Positions 46,806-58,500 of a stretch of 64,000 bases of DNA are shown one piece after another. Both the position numbers and the translations under genes were made by a program. The notes beneath the pieces are model-generated. The model made no database searches and was not told the DNA's origin. It saw only the letters and a program-made list of their open reading frames with translations. Source of the DNA: Mytilus trossulus. Taxonomy: Eukaryota; Mollusca; Bivalvia; Mytilida; Mytilidae. Positions within the stretch are counted from its first letter, which is position 1; each line of letters begins with the position of its first letter. The stretch lies in assembly GCF_036588685.1 (NCBI RefSeq), contig NC_086377.1:77382283-77446282 (forward strand), in the 5' to 3' direction.

Positions 46806-49056
46806 GACATGAACCAGGTGCTCCGCAGGGCGCAGCTTTATACGACCGCAGAGGTCGAACCCTGAACAGTTTGGGCAAGTATGGACAAAACATTCAAGCG
46901 TGATACAGCTCTGAATTTGGATTGTGATCAAATTTTTGACAATACATGTTTTTTTTTTACACAAAACAAATGTCAAGATTTTACAAATCAATTAAAGATT
47001 TCTTCTTCAAACTTTTTAAATCTAAAATTAAATAGTTGACACATCATAGGTTTCTGACACAGAATGAATGTGGTCTAATGAACTTAAAAGGTTTCTTTTG
47101 CCTTTGAGCAATTCACTATGCTGTTGAATATTAATCCTCTCAAAAAAATGTTTGAAGAAATTTTCTTTTTATTTATGAAATCTGAAATGAGAAAAATTTA
47201 AACCCCCCCCCCTTTTTTTTCACATCCCCGTTTCCCTTTTTCCAAAACTGATATCAATTCAAATTTCTAATGGAGTTTGCAACAATAACTACTCTTTTAA
47301 ATACATCATAAAATGTTAAAATGTAAAATAAAGTGCTTGTTATCACTGAATTGGTAGTAAAAGTGAATATACATTGTTTATTGTATAACACAATAAAAAA
47401 ACTTCATCAGAAACATTTTATATTGGCAAATTTCCAGTGAAGTTGTTTACATAAAGTTATTGGCAAATAAAAATAGAAAATGACATCATAGTCATGTCTG
47501 GCAAATGTCCAACATACACTATCTAAAAACATTTTATATAAGATAAGGAAAAAAAGCTTCATCAGCAACATTTTATATTGGCTAATTTCCAATGAAGTTA
47601 TTTACATAAAGTTATTGGCAAATAAAAATAGAAAATGACATCATAGTCATGTCTGGCAAATTTCCAACATGTATTATCATCAACTATTCTATACAAAGAA
47701 AGATAACTCCAATTGAAAATTAATTGCTATTGCACAATATTGTGCAATTAGATATTTCTTGCTATTGTGCAATACTGTGCAATTGAAAATTTCTTGCTAT
47801 TGCACAATACTTGATATGGAATCCTGATTTGGACCAACTTGAAAACTGGGCCCATAATCAAAAATCAAAGTACATATTTAGATAAAGCATATCAAATAAG
47901 CCCAAGAATTTAATTTTTGTTGAAATCAAACTTAGTTTAATTTTGGACCCTTTGGACCTTAATGTAGACCAATTTGAAAACTGGACCAAAAATTAAGAAT
48001 CTACATACACAGTTAGATTTGGCATATCAAAGAACCCATTTATTCAATTTTTGATGAAATCAAACAAAGTTTAATTTTGGACCCCCATTTGGACCAACTT
48101 GAAAACTAGGCCAATAATTAAAAATCTAAGTACATCTTTAAATTCAGCATATCAAAGAACCCCAAGGATTCAATTTTTGTTAAAATCAAACTAAGTTTAA
48201 TTTTGGACCCTTTGGACCTTAATGTAGACCAATTTGAAAACAGGACAAAAAATTAAGAATCTACATACATAGTTAGATTCGGCATATCAAAGAACCCCAA
48301 TTATTCAATTTTTGATGAAATCACACAAAGTTCAATTTTGGACGCTTTGGGCCCCTTATTCCTAAACTGTTAGGACCAAAACTCCCAAAATCAAACCAAA
48401 CCTTCCTTTTATGGTCATAAACCTTGTGTTTAAATTTCATAGATTTCTATTTACTTATACTAAAGTTATTGTGCGAAAACCAAGAAAAATGCTTATTTGG
48501 GCCCCTTTTTGGCCCCTAATTCATAAACTGTTGTGACCTCAACTCCAAAAATCCATCCCAACCTTCCTTTTGTGGTCATAAACCTTGTGTTAAAATTTCA
48601 TTGATTTCTATTTACTTATACTAAACATATTGTGCGAAAACCAAGAATAATGCTTATTTGGGCCCTTTTTTGGCCCTTAACTCCTAAACTGTTGGAACCA
48701 AAACTCCCAAAATCAATCCCAACCTTCCTTTTGTGGTCATAAACCTTGTGTCAAAATTTTATAGATTTCTATTCACTTAAACTAAAGTTATAGTGCGAAA
48801 ACCAAGAAAATGCTTATTTGGGCCCTTTTTGGCCCCTAATTCCTAAAATGTTGGGACCAAAACTTCCAAAATCAATCCCAACCTTCCTTTTGTGGTCATA
48901 AACCTTGTGTTAAAATTTCATAGATTTCTATTCACTTTTACTAAAGTTAGAGTGCGAAAACTAAAAGTATTTCGGACGACGACGACGACGACGACGACGC
49001 CAACGTGATAGCAATATAAGACGAAAAAATTTTCAAATTTTGCGCTCGTATAAAAA
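46806..49056 (+). mobile_element. R5 element, about 2.2 kb, inverted ends
   Basis: The left end TTTATACGACCGCA (46838) and the right end TGCGCTCGTATAAA (49041-49054) are inverted copies, 13 of 14. Inside are a ~155-bp duplication (47400-47660), TTGCACAATATTGTGCAA palindromes near 47733, a ~240-bp set of AATTTTGGACCCTTTGGACC units, four units around CCCAACCTTCCTTTTGTGG (48360-48960), and a GAC run. It is non-coding. I recognise it as a common bivalve dispersed element. A truncated copy lies at 57335-57962. Confidence 0.82.
48974..49000. repeat. (GAC)n microsatellite in R5
   Basis: About eight GAC/CGA triplets lie near the right end of the R5 element. Confidence 0.9.
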
Positions 49057-49073
49057 GATATCACTTAAGTTAC

Positions 49074-49557
49074 CTGCTTTCATTCGTTCTTTTATGTCTT
49101 CAAAACTCCTTGTCTCTAATTCCATTTTCCTGATTTCGTCTAATCGTTTTACGTAGGATTCACCTGCTGGATTGTTACGCTGATCAAATCTAGTTAGCAT
49201 ATCATGAACTATAGTGATTAGTGTTTGGTATCGTGTGTCATCTAATGCAAAGACAGAAGAATGCTGCATTTCATTTCTGATCACACGTATCCGTTGAATG
49301 TCGTCACCAATAGCATCTTCATTGGTAGAAATCTGGTCAACCTCTTCTATTTTCCTAAAGCCTTTACTTGGAGAGTTTATTTTTAAAGCACAATATTTCT
49401 TACACATTTCTGTTATGTCCAACTTTTTACGATCAAGTATTTCTCCAGTCTTTGTATCTAAGAATAAGCGATCGTATAAAACGCCTGATAATACCTCTAG
49501 AACTATCTTTGACATTCTGACGTAATTCTGTTCCTCACTACTTAATCTACCGGGAGC
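49074..49557 (-). CDS. Roco C-terminal exon: DZIP3-type HEPN domain
   Basis: The acceptor is GATATTATAG|GCT in phase 0. It begins APGRLSSEEQNYVRMSKIVL and contains IRVIRNEMQHSSVFALDD, an R-N-x3-H motif (Rx4-6H class) in the place expected for the second half of a DZIP3/hRUL138-like HEPN. A donor GCAG|GTAACT follows MKA. If it is not used, the frame reads on to a stop at 49033, and the last seven or so residues (LYERKI) come from the terminal repeat of the R5 element. Confidence 0.72.
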
Positions 49558-52500
49558 CTATAATATCAATGAAATATGTAATGATACAAACTAATGCTAT
49601 ATAATTGCCATCTATTAACAGGTAGGTAGCCTTACAAATAGTCAAGGCAGTAAATACACCGGGACAGTGAAAAAGGATAGAACACAGAATTAATGATAGA
49701 CAGAAAATTCAATGTGACGTCAGAATATTCAAAATTACGTCAAATTTATTTGAATAATTAAAAAAAAAAAAAAAGATATACATATATATATCATTGCAAG
49801 CATGCGAGATTTGTACAAAGCACAATGTTCTTAAAGATATACTAGAAGTATTTCCATTCAACAATAATTTTACAGTGGAGCATTTTTATTAAATGAGCTA
49901 GCTACGTAGTATGTTGTTCGACAAAGATAGATATTTAGGGGCTATTCAAAATGCTATGATATTCAACGCAACCAAGTAAACATGGCGTTCTTTTCAATTG
50001 ATTGAAGATGCATTATTACATATATTTCATTACCTTGAACATACATAAAACAACTTAGAATATAATAGCAACATACCGGTCAGGAACAATTCTTTATTTG
50101 TCATATAGCATAGTATGATACGATCATAAACAAGTGAAATAGGATGGATAATTTGCTTAAAAATCGCATTAATATTTTCGCTATACAGCGTTAATTCTGT
50201 AGACGATCACATTAATTTTAGGAAAGTTTATTTATAATTTCAAACATTTAAATAGATATAACTCAACTGTTACTTTCGCTTTTCGTGATATTTTTCGTGT
50301 CATGTTGTTTTTCAACCCGGAACAGAAATATGAATCGATGAAGACCCTAGGGTAATCTGTATTTTTTTCGCAAATTGTATTTTGATCTATGAAAAGCTAT
50401 ATTCATACATTTACAATGCAATCTTTATTTTATATGAAGGTCCCACAAAAATGTAAAAAGTGTGTATGTTTTTTAGCTTCTCTCATGCGATACTTTTTTG
50501 GTCACTTTTTATGTGTTGTGTCTGCATATGAATTATAACCCTCAATAGTGAATGAAGAGGTTGAACAAATCCTTCTGAACAAACAGAAAAAGAAGACACA
50601 TAAGAACCTAACAAGACTTTTTAATATTCAAGTTTATTAATGAAAACTCTGTCTCTGATCGGAATACGGTTAGGTGAGCTTTAAATTATAAGTTATAGTG
50701 TGGATTACGCAAATGTTTGAAGTTGGTCGGGTTTTTCGTACATTTCCTGTAAAACAAAAGTTTTGTTGTTTTCCTCTTATAGTTAATGTGTTTACCTCAG
50801 TTTTAGTTTGTAACACGGATCTGTTTTCTCTCAATAGATCTATGACTTTTGAACAGTGGTATATATAACATTTAGTCCTGGTATCTATGATGATTTTATT
50901 TACAACCACTGCCGGTAGAGATTTACTTCCCCGAGGGTATCACAAGCCCAGTAGTCACCACTTTCTGTGCTGACATGAATTATCATTGATATTGTTACAT
51001 TTATAAATTAACTGTTTACAAAATTTTGAATTTTTTGAAATACTAAGGCTTTTCTACCTCAGGAATATATTACCTTAGCTGTATTTGGCAACACTTTTAG
51101 GAATTTGGGATCTCAATGCTTTTCAACTTCGTACTTTATTTGGCTTTTTTTTAAAACTTTTTTGGATTCGAGCTTCACTGATGAGTCTTTTGTAGACAAA
51201 ACATGCGTCTGCCGTATATATAAAATTTAGTCCTGGTATCTATGATGAGTTTATATACTACTGTTGCCTTTATTTGACACATTTAAAAAAACCTTAGTCA
51301 TATTTGACACAACTTTTTGGAATTTTGGATCCTAAATGCTCTTCAACATTGTACAGTCGAGCATATAAATTGCGAATGGATTCAATACTTTTATCTTTAT
51401 CACAACCAGTCCACAATGATACTGACATTAGCAACGAGTACACATTAAAGGAATAAATATACAAATTACCAATAATTGGATTTCATCATGTCACAAATAT
51501 ATGCCCACTAAATGAAAATAATCTAAAGCAAATAGAAACATTACCTTAGATTTCTCACCAGACCAATAGTCTTTATATTTATGAACAATCCTATGTTCTT
51601 CGCAATAATAATTTTCCCCATCATTTACTTGATCAAATTCAAGGAATCCTGTGTCAGAGGAGAAACTGGTGGTCTCACACTTCCATTTTTTCTTGAAAGA
51701 TACCGTTTTCAACTTGTATCGCGTGTTGACAATTCTATTGATTTCTCTTTCCACAACTTTTAAAACAGCTTGGTTAACCTCTGTATCTACTTCATTCCAT
51801 TGCCATACTTGCAGCTGAATCATATGGCTACTCTTTGCTAATACAAATTTTGCACAGCCAGTTCTGTCAATATTGAATACACAACAATCCTTGAAGAGAC
51901 CTATCTCGCCATTTACCACAGCTAGAGGATATTCTCGTAGACAAGAGACAATCAGATTGCTGATTAGATACGGCGGTAAAAAACTAAAGACAAAACACAA
52001 ACATGTAGATTTGCTAGCATTTGGAACGTTAAACAATACATCAATATCATTAATTTTTAATGTTTGAAGCATGCATGGAACATAAAAAAAACTATGCTCC
52101 CTTTGTACATTTCCACTTTCCGTCAGTAGCAATGGATAGATGATAATGTCAAACTTTTCAATTACTTCCAGTATATGCTCTTTATGAATTCTCATGTCTG
52201 CTGATTGTTTCTTGAATATTTCTTCCAATAGCTTAGGATCCATCTTTCCTGTTTTCTTGAAGTTGTCCCATTGTAAGTGTGGTAATTTAAATTGAAACTG
52301 CTGGGCTGTAACAATGCATTTAAAGGCATTTGCTAACCATTGGGGATCAAGTATGATGTATGACGGAATGTCTTCAAAAAATATCACGTTACCAATTTCA
52401 TGTTGATACCTGAGAAAGAGATGAAGCTCCATGTTATCAGTTATCGGAAGTGGTATTTTCTCACCTAGTTCTTTTAATCTTTCAAAAGAAATTATTTGTT

Positions 52501-55500
52501 TTCCGATCGTAAGTTCAGAGTTGATGGCTTTTTCCATCTGAATAAATTTAACAGGATATTCTCGATTCCAATTTGCAGTACTCTTTGCTGTGGCAAATAT
52601 ATCATTCCTCAATTTTTCAAAAGCATCTTCTACATCCTCTGTGTTGGAGATCAGGTGAATTGATCTCAGGTGAAGCTTGGAATCTTTAAATATTTTATCA
52701 GTGTAGGATTCGAGACGTTTTCTGCATTGTTCTTCGTCCTTTCGCAAAAACAAAAACAGTGATATTGTATTATTTTATTATCATTTAACTTAAACAGTCT
52801 TAGATACATGATTTCTTATAAGATGTTTTTGGCTGTCAGAAACTATTACTATTCTCATATCTTGACAGTAAAGAACACTAGTGATTAACAAGTCAATAAT
52901 AATGCAAATAATTTGACATTTAATATGAAAAAAAAATGTATCAACTCTGTATTAGATATCAGAGTGTGTGAGAGTATTTTTAATCTATGCTCATTTTACT
53001 TATATGTTGAAACCACAACGTCATTTGTTTCTCAGACCACTTATGACGTCTTTTACTAAATCCAATAGATGTGAACTGATTGATACTTTAATCGGCGAGA
53101 ACATGATCTATTCAATAGTTGTAACTGACTTTGAACTAACTTTCAGTAGCTGCAGATCAGTGCTTTGAGTCTTTTGTTTTTATGCTGATTGGTTTGTGCT
53201 TCGTACCGATTCAATGGGGAGGGTTGCATGTTCACAAACATGCTTAACCCCACAACATTCTTAATGTGTCTATGTGTCTGTCCGACGCCAGTAGCCTGTA
53301 ATTCAGTGGCTGTCGTTGATTCAAGCATGTCTGTCAATTAGTATTTAATAAATTGTATCGCTATAAATAAGGCCATAAGTTTTTCTGTTGTTTCAAATTT
53401 TTCATTTCGCGCACTATACGGTGTGTATTATTCTCGTTGTTGTACGGTTACCTACATTGTATGAGTGCTTATCATTTTTATCTGGTATTTTATTTATTAG
53501 AAACAAATACGTTCATGTATATTTTATGTGTAGTCAGTCTTAAAAAAAAATACAATAACATTTAAGGAATGATATCTTTTAAGATCATACAAACACATTC
53601 ATTTAACGACAAACTCAATGGTCCTACACAAATTTTTGAAAAGCACACCAAAAATAATCAGTCAATGTTTAGTCCAGTTAGTTATTTGTAAATATGAGAA
53701 ATTAAATAATGTATTGATAGGTTTAACATTAGCCGAAACTATAGACATTATTTTTTCGTTAGCAATACAATTGCAGGTTAAAAATAGATTTATTGAAAGA
53801 TGACCGTTTTCGAGCTTCCATCAAATCAGCGGCGGTCGATATATCTGAGAAATGTCTTCAATGATAAATGAACATAGCTTATATGTTAATAGTTTTCTTT
53901 TATCAAAGAAAATCCCAGTACTTCTAGCATCATCTCATTCACACTTCACTCAAAAAATGTCCGTGAGATGTAAAATCATCAATTAGAAATTTAAAGATCA
54001 AGCACAACTTTAAAAACAAAAACGACAATCAGCATTGACTAGCATGACCGTCAAGACAGAAAAAGATATACATTGTTATCAAAATGACAAAGGTACATAT
54101 TCGTACAGTAAAATGAAATAGATATTATACAATCTAGACTGAAATAATTTCCATAGTTTCTACTTAAACTGCGCTATAACGTAACATTGAATCAGCGATT
54201 CATAAAAAAAACGTTAGATGTGTTAGACATCGTGGCAAACTTGATCTAATCGTATCTTATAGATCCAATACATTGGTGAAGTATTTCCAATGTCCATAGT
54301 CTAAACTTAACTAGAATACCGTTTCTATACGAACACAAGTTAACATTACCTAAATATTTTCAAAGGCGCAAATTCAGTCGTCAAGTTTTTATAAACAGAG
54401 ACTAAATTAAAATGTCTACTCCATTGTTACTTTGATATAAATACCTGAAATTTGTCCTTGTGTGTACCAATTGCAATAACTGGTGGATCTAGAAGGTTTT
54501 GAACTCCTTCGAGCAATACAGCTTCAGTTTTATCGTTTATGCTTCCATAACAATGTATTGTATCCATCCAGAAATTGAATGTGCCTGTGATTAAAGACAA
54601 ATTAATATTTAAATATTTCGGTAGATGACTGCACTTGAAATGTGTCTTAAGAATACAATTACTTCTTTCAATAAAAAAATATATAATGATTTATCCTGCA
54701 GACCGTTATAATATTGCAAGTAAAAAATATAACTATCTAAATCAGTCTTTAAAAAGAGGCGAAAGTTACACACGGGCGAATCAACATTCATCAGTCAAAA
54801 GGAAAGCGATAACGATCGGGCAAATAAAAAACCCAAAGAATAGACAAACAAAAGAAAGCGATAACGAATGGGCAGATAAAAAACCCCAAAGAATAGACAA
54901 CAAAAGAAAGCGATAACGATCGGGCAGATAAAAAACCCAAAGAATAGACAACAAAAGAAAGCAATAACGATCGGGCAGATAAAAAACCCAAAGAATAGAC
55001 AACAAAAGAAAGCAATAACGATCGGGGAGATAAAAAAAAAACAAAGAATAGACAACAAAAGAAAGCGATAACGATCGGGCAAATAAAAAACCCAAAGAAT
55101 AGACAACAAAAGAAAGCGATAACGATCGGGCAAATAAAAAAAAACCAAAGAATAGACAACAAAAGAAAGCAATAACGATCGAGGAGATAAAAAAACTAGA
55201 GGCTCTAAAGAGCCTGTGTCGCTCACCTTGGTCTTGTGCATATTAAATAATGGACACGGATAAATTCATGACATAATTGTGTTTTGGTGATAGTGATGTG
55301 TTTGTAGATCTTACTTTACTGAACATTCTTGTTGCTACAAATACCTCTGTCTATAATGAACTTGGCCCAGTAATTACAGTGGAAAATATTTTCTACACAT
55401 TTACAAAAATTTATGACAAATGTTAAAAATTAGCTATAAAGGGCAATAACTCCTTAAGGGGTCAATTGACTATTTTGGTCATGTAAACTTATTTGTAGAT

Positions 55501-58500
55501 CTTATTTTGCTGAACGTTATTGCTGTATACAGTTTATCTCTATCTATAATAATATTCAAGATAATGACAAAAAACGGCAAAATTTCCTTAAAATTACCAA
55601 TTCAGGACAGTAACCTAACAACGGGTTGTCCGATCCATGTGAAAACATCAGGGCAGATAGATCTTGACCTGATAAACAATTAAACCCTGTCAGATTTTCT
55701 CTTAATGCTTCGGTTTTTGAGTTATAAGCCAAAAACTGCATTTTACCCCTATGTTCTATTATTAGCCGTAGCACTTTTTGGTTGATTGGCCAGGTCACAC
55801 CACACATTTTTAAAACAAATTACCCCAATGACGATTGTGGCAAAGCTTAGTTTAATTTGGCCCAGTAGTTTCAGAGAAGAAGATTTTTGTAAAAGATAAC
55901 TAAGATTTACCAAAAAATGGTTAAAAATTGACTATAAAGGGCAATAACTCCTTCAGAGGTCAACTGACCATTTTGGTCATGCTGACTTATTTGTAAATCT
56001 TACTTTGCTGAACATTATTGCTGTTTACCGCTTATCTCTATCTATAATAATATTCAAGATAATAACCAAAAACAGCAAAATTTCTTAAAATTACCTATTC
56101 AGGGGCAGCAACCCAACAACAGGTTGTCCGATTCATCTGCAAATTTCAGGATAGGTAGATCTTGACCTGATAAACACTTTTACCGCTATCAGATTTGCTC
56201 TAAATGCTTTTGGTTTTTGAGTTATAAGCCAAAAACTGCATTTTACCCCTATGTTCTATTTTTAGCCATGGCGGCCATCTTGGTTGGTTGGCCGGGTCAC
56301 GCCACACATTTTTTAAACTAGATATCCCAAAGATGATTGTGGCCAAGTTTGGATTAATTTGGCCCAGTAGTTTCAGAGGAGAAGATTTTTGTAAAAGATT
56401 ACTAAGATTTACGAAAAATGGTTAAAAATTGACTATAAAGGTCAATAACTCCTAAAGGGGTCAACTGACCATTTTGGTCATGTTGACTTATTTGTAAATC
56501 TTACTTTGCTGAACATTATTGCTGTTTACAGTTTATCTCTATCTATAATAATATTCAAGATAATAGCCAAAAACAGCAAAAATTCCCTAAAATTACCAGT
56601 TCAGGGGCAGCAACCCAATAACGGGTTGTCGGATTCATCTGAAAATTTGAGGGCAGATAGATCTTGACCTGATAAACAATTTTACCCCATGTCAGATTTG
56701 CTCTAAATACTTTGTTTTTGAGTTATAAGCCAAAAACTGCATTTTACCCCTATGTTCTATTTTTAGCCATGGCGGCCATCTTGGTTGGTTGGCCGGGTCA
56801 CGCCACACATTTTTTAAACTAGATACCCCAATGATGATTGTGGCCAAGTTTGGTTTAATTTGGCCCAGTAGTTTCAGAGGAGAAGATTTTTGTAAAAGTT
56901 AACGACGACGGACGACGACGGACGACGGACGACGGACGACGACGGACGCCGGACGCCAAGTGATGGGAAAAGCTCACTTGGCCCTTCGGGCCAGGTGAGC
57001 TAAAAAAACAAAGAATAGACAAACAAAAGTATGCACAACATTATATAGAACACAATCGAGACAACAAAATGAGCCTTGCATAAATCAGAGTTGAATCGAG
57101 GTGCTCAAGAAGGGTACGCAGATCCTATATCACATTCCGCACCCGTCTTATTGTTTGTGGTAAGTACAAATTCGGCGATGAGTCTCACTTGTACGTCAGA
57201 GTCGACGTAAATAGAACGATATTGATTACAAATGGAACATGCCTAGGGTAATCTGGTAATAAAGCCAATTTAATGATGGAGTCCATATATTTTCCATGTA
57301 CAGAAAGCAAAATGCTATACATTAATAAAACACATTGCGAGGCGCAGCTTGATAGGAGCGGAGAGGTCGAACCCTAAACAGTTTGGGCGAAAATCGACAC
57401 TTCATTCATGCAAGCTTGATACAGATCAGAATTTGGATTCTGATAAAATATTTGACACATATATAAAGCTTTCTAAAAATCATTTTTTACAAAATTATAA
57501 ACAAACCTACCATGAAGTTCTGCATAGTTAGATTAAGCATATAAAAAAACACCATTGAATTCAAATGTTGTTAAAGTCAAACTAAATTTAATTTAGACCC
57601 ATAGGTCCTCAATGTGGATCAATTTAAACACGGGGCCAAAAATCAAAAATCTAAAGATACGGTTACATTCAGCATAATCATTGATAATAAAGAACCCACC
57701 GTGTTCTAGACTTTGAATTAAATCCCATTGAATATGGTCAAGAAATGAACAATTGATACATTTGTATTAGAAAAGTTTTGTTTTTGTTCCGTTTTTCATA
57801 ACAGTTCAGACCATTGCCCCAAAAATCAATCCCAACCTTCATTTGTTTATATGAAACCTTGTGGTAACATTTCATCAAGATCCAATCACTAATATGTAAG
57901 CTATTGTTTGGAAATCAAATGTCTTCGGACAACACAAGATATTTGCGGTCGTATAACAAAGGATGTTTGTATGAGATAAGAAGAAAACAACATTTATGGT
58001 GATATCTTTTTTGTGGCACAACTTTTTGGAATTTTGGATCCTCAATGCTCTTCAACTTTGTACTTGTTTGGCTTTATAAATATTTTGATATGAGCGTCAC
58101 TGATGAGTCTTATGTAGACGAAACGCGCGTCTGGCTTACTAAATTATAATCCTGGTACCTTTGATAACTATTTAAGCAAGATATAAAATAGGTTAGCTAC
58201 AAGTATATTACACGATTTTACGTGTAAATGAGAGGGGAAAAATATCAAAGGAACATTTATAATCATAAGACGAAAATAAACTGACAAAGACATGACAAAG
58301 AACGCCAAAGACTAAAACGACAATAAAAAATATTCAAAACACAACGTAGAGAACTTAATACTGAGCAACAGAAAACCCAACCAAAAACCGGGGGTGATTT
58401 CATACACTCACGGAAGATTCTCCTCTACATGTGCACACGTCGTGTTGTTCGTGTATTTAAAAACCTGGTGATAAGTGTAATTCGGTAGGCAAAAAGAGGC

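Noticed and set aside
54781-55241. Three overlapping minus frames (104-148 codons) that look like membrane proteins
   Set aside because: They are three readings of the same 52-bp array; the hydrophobicity comes from T-rich DNA.
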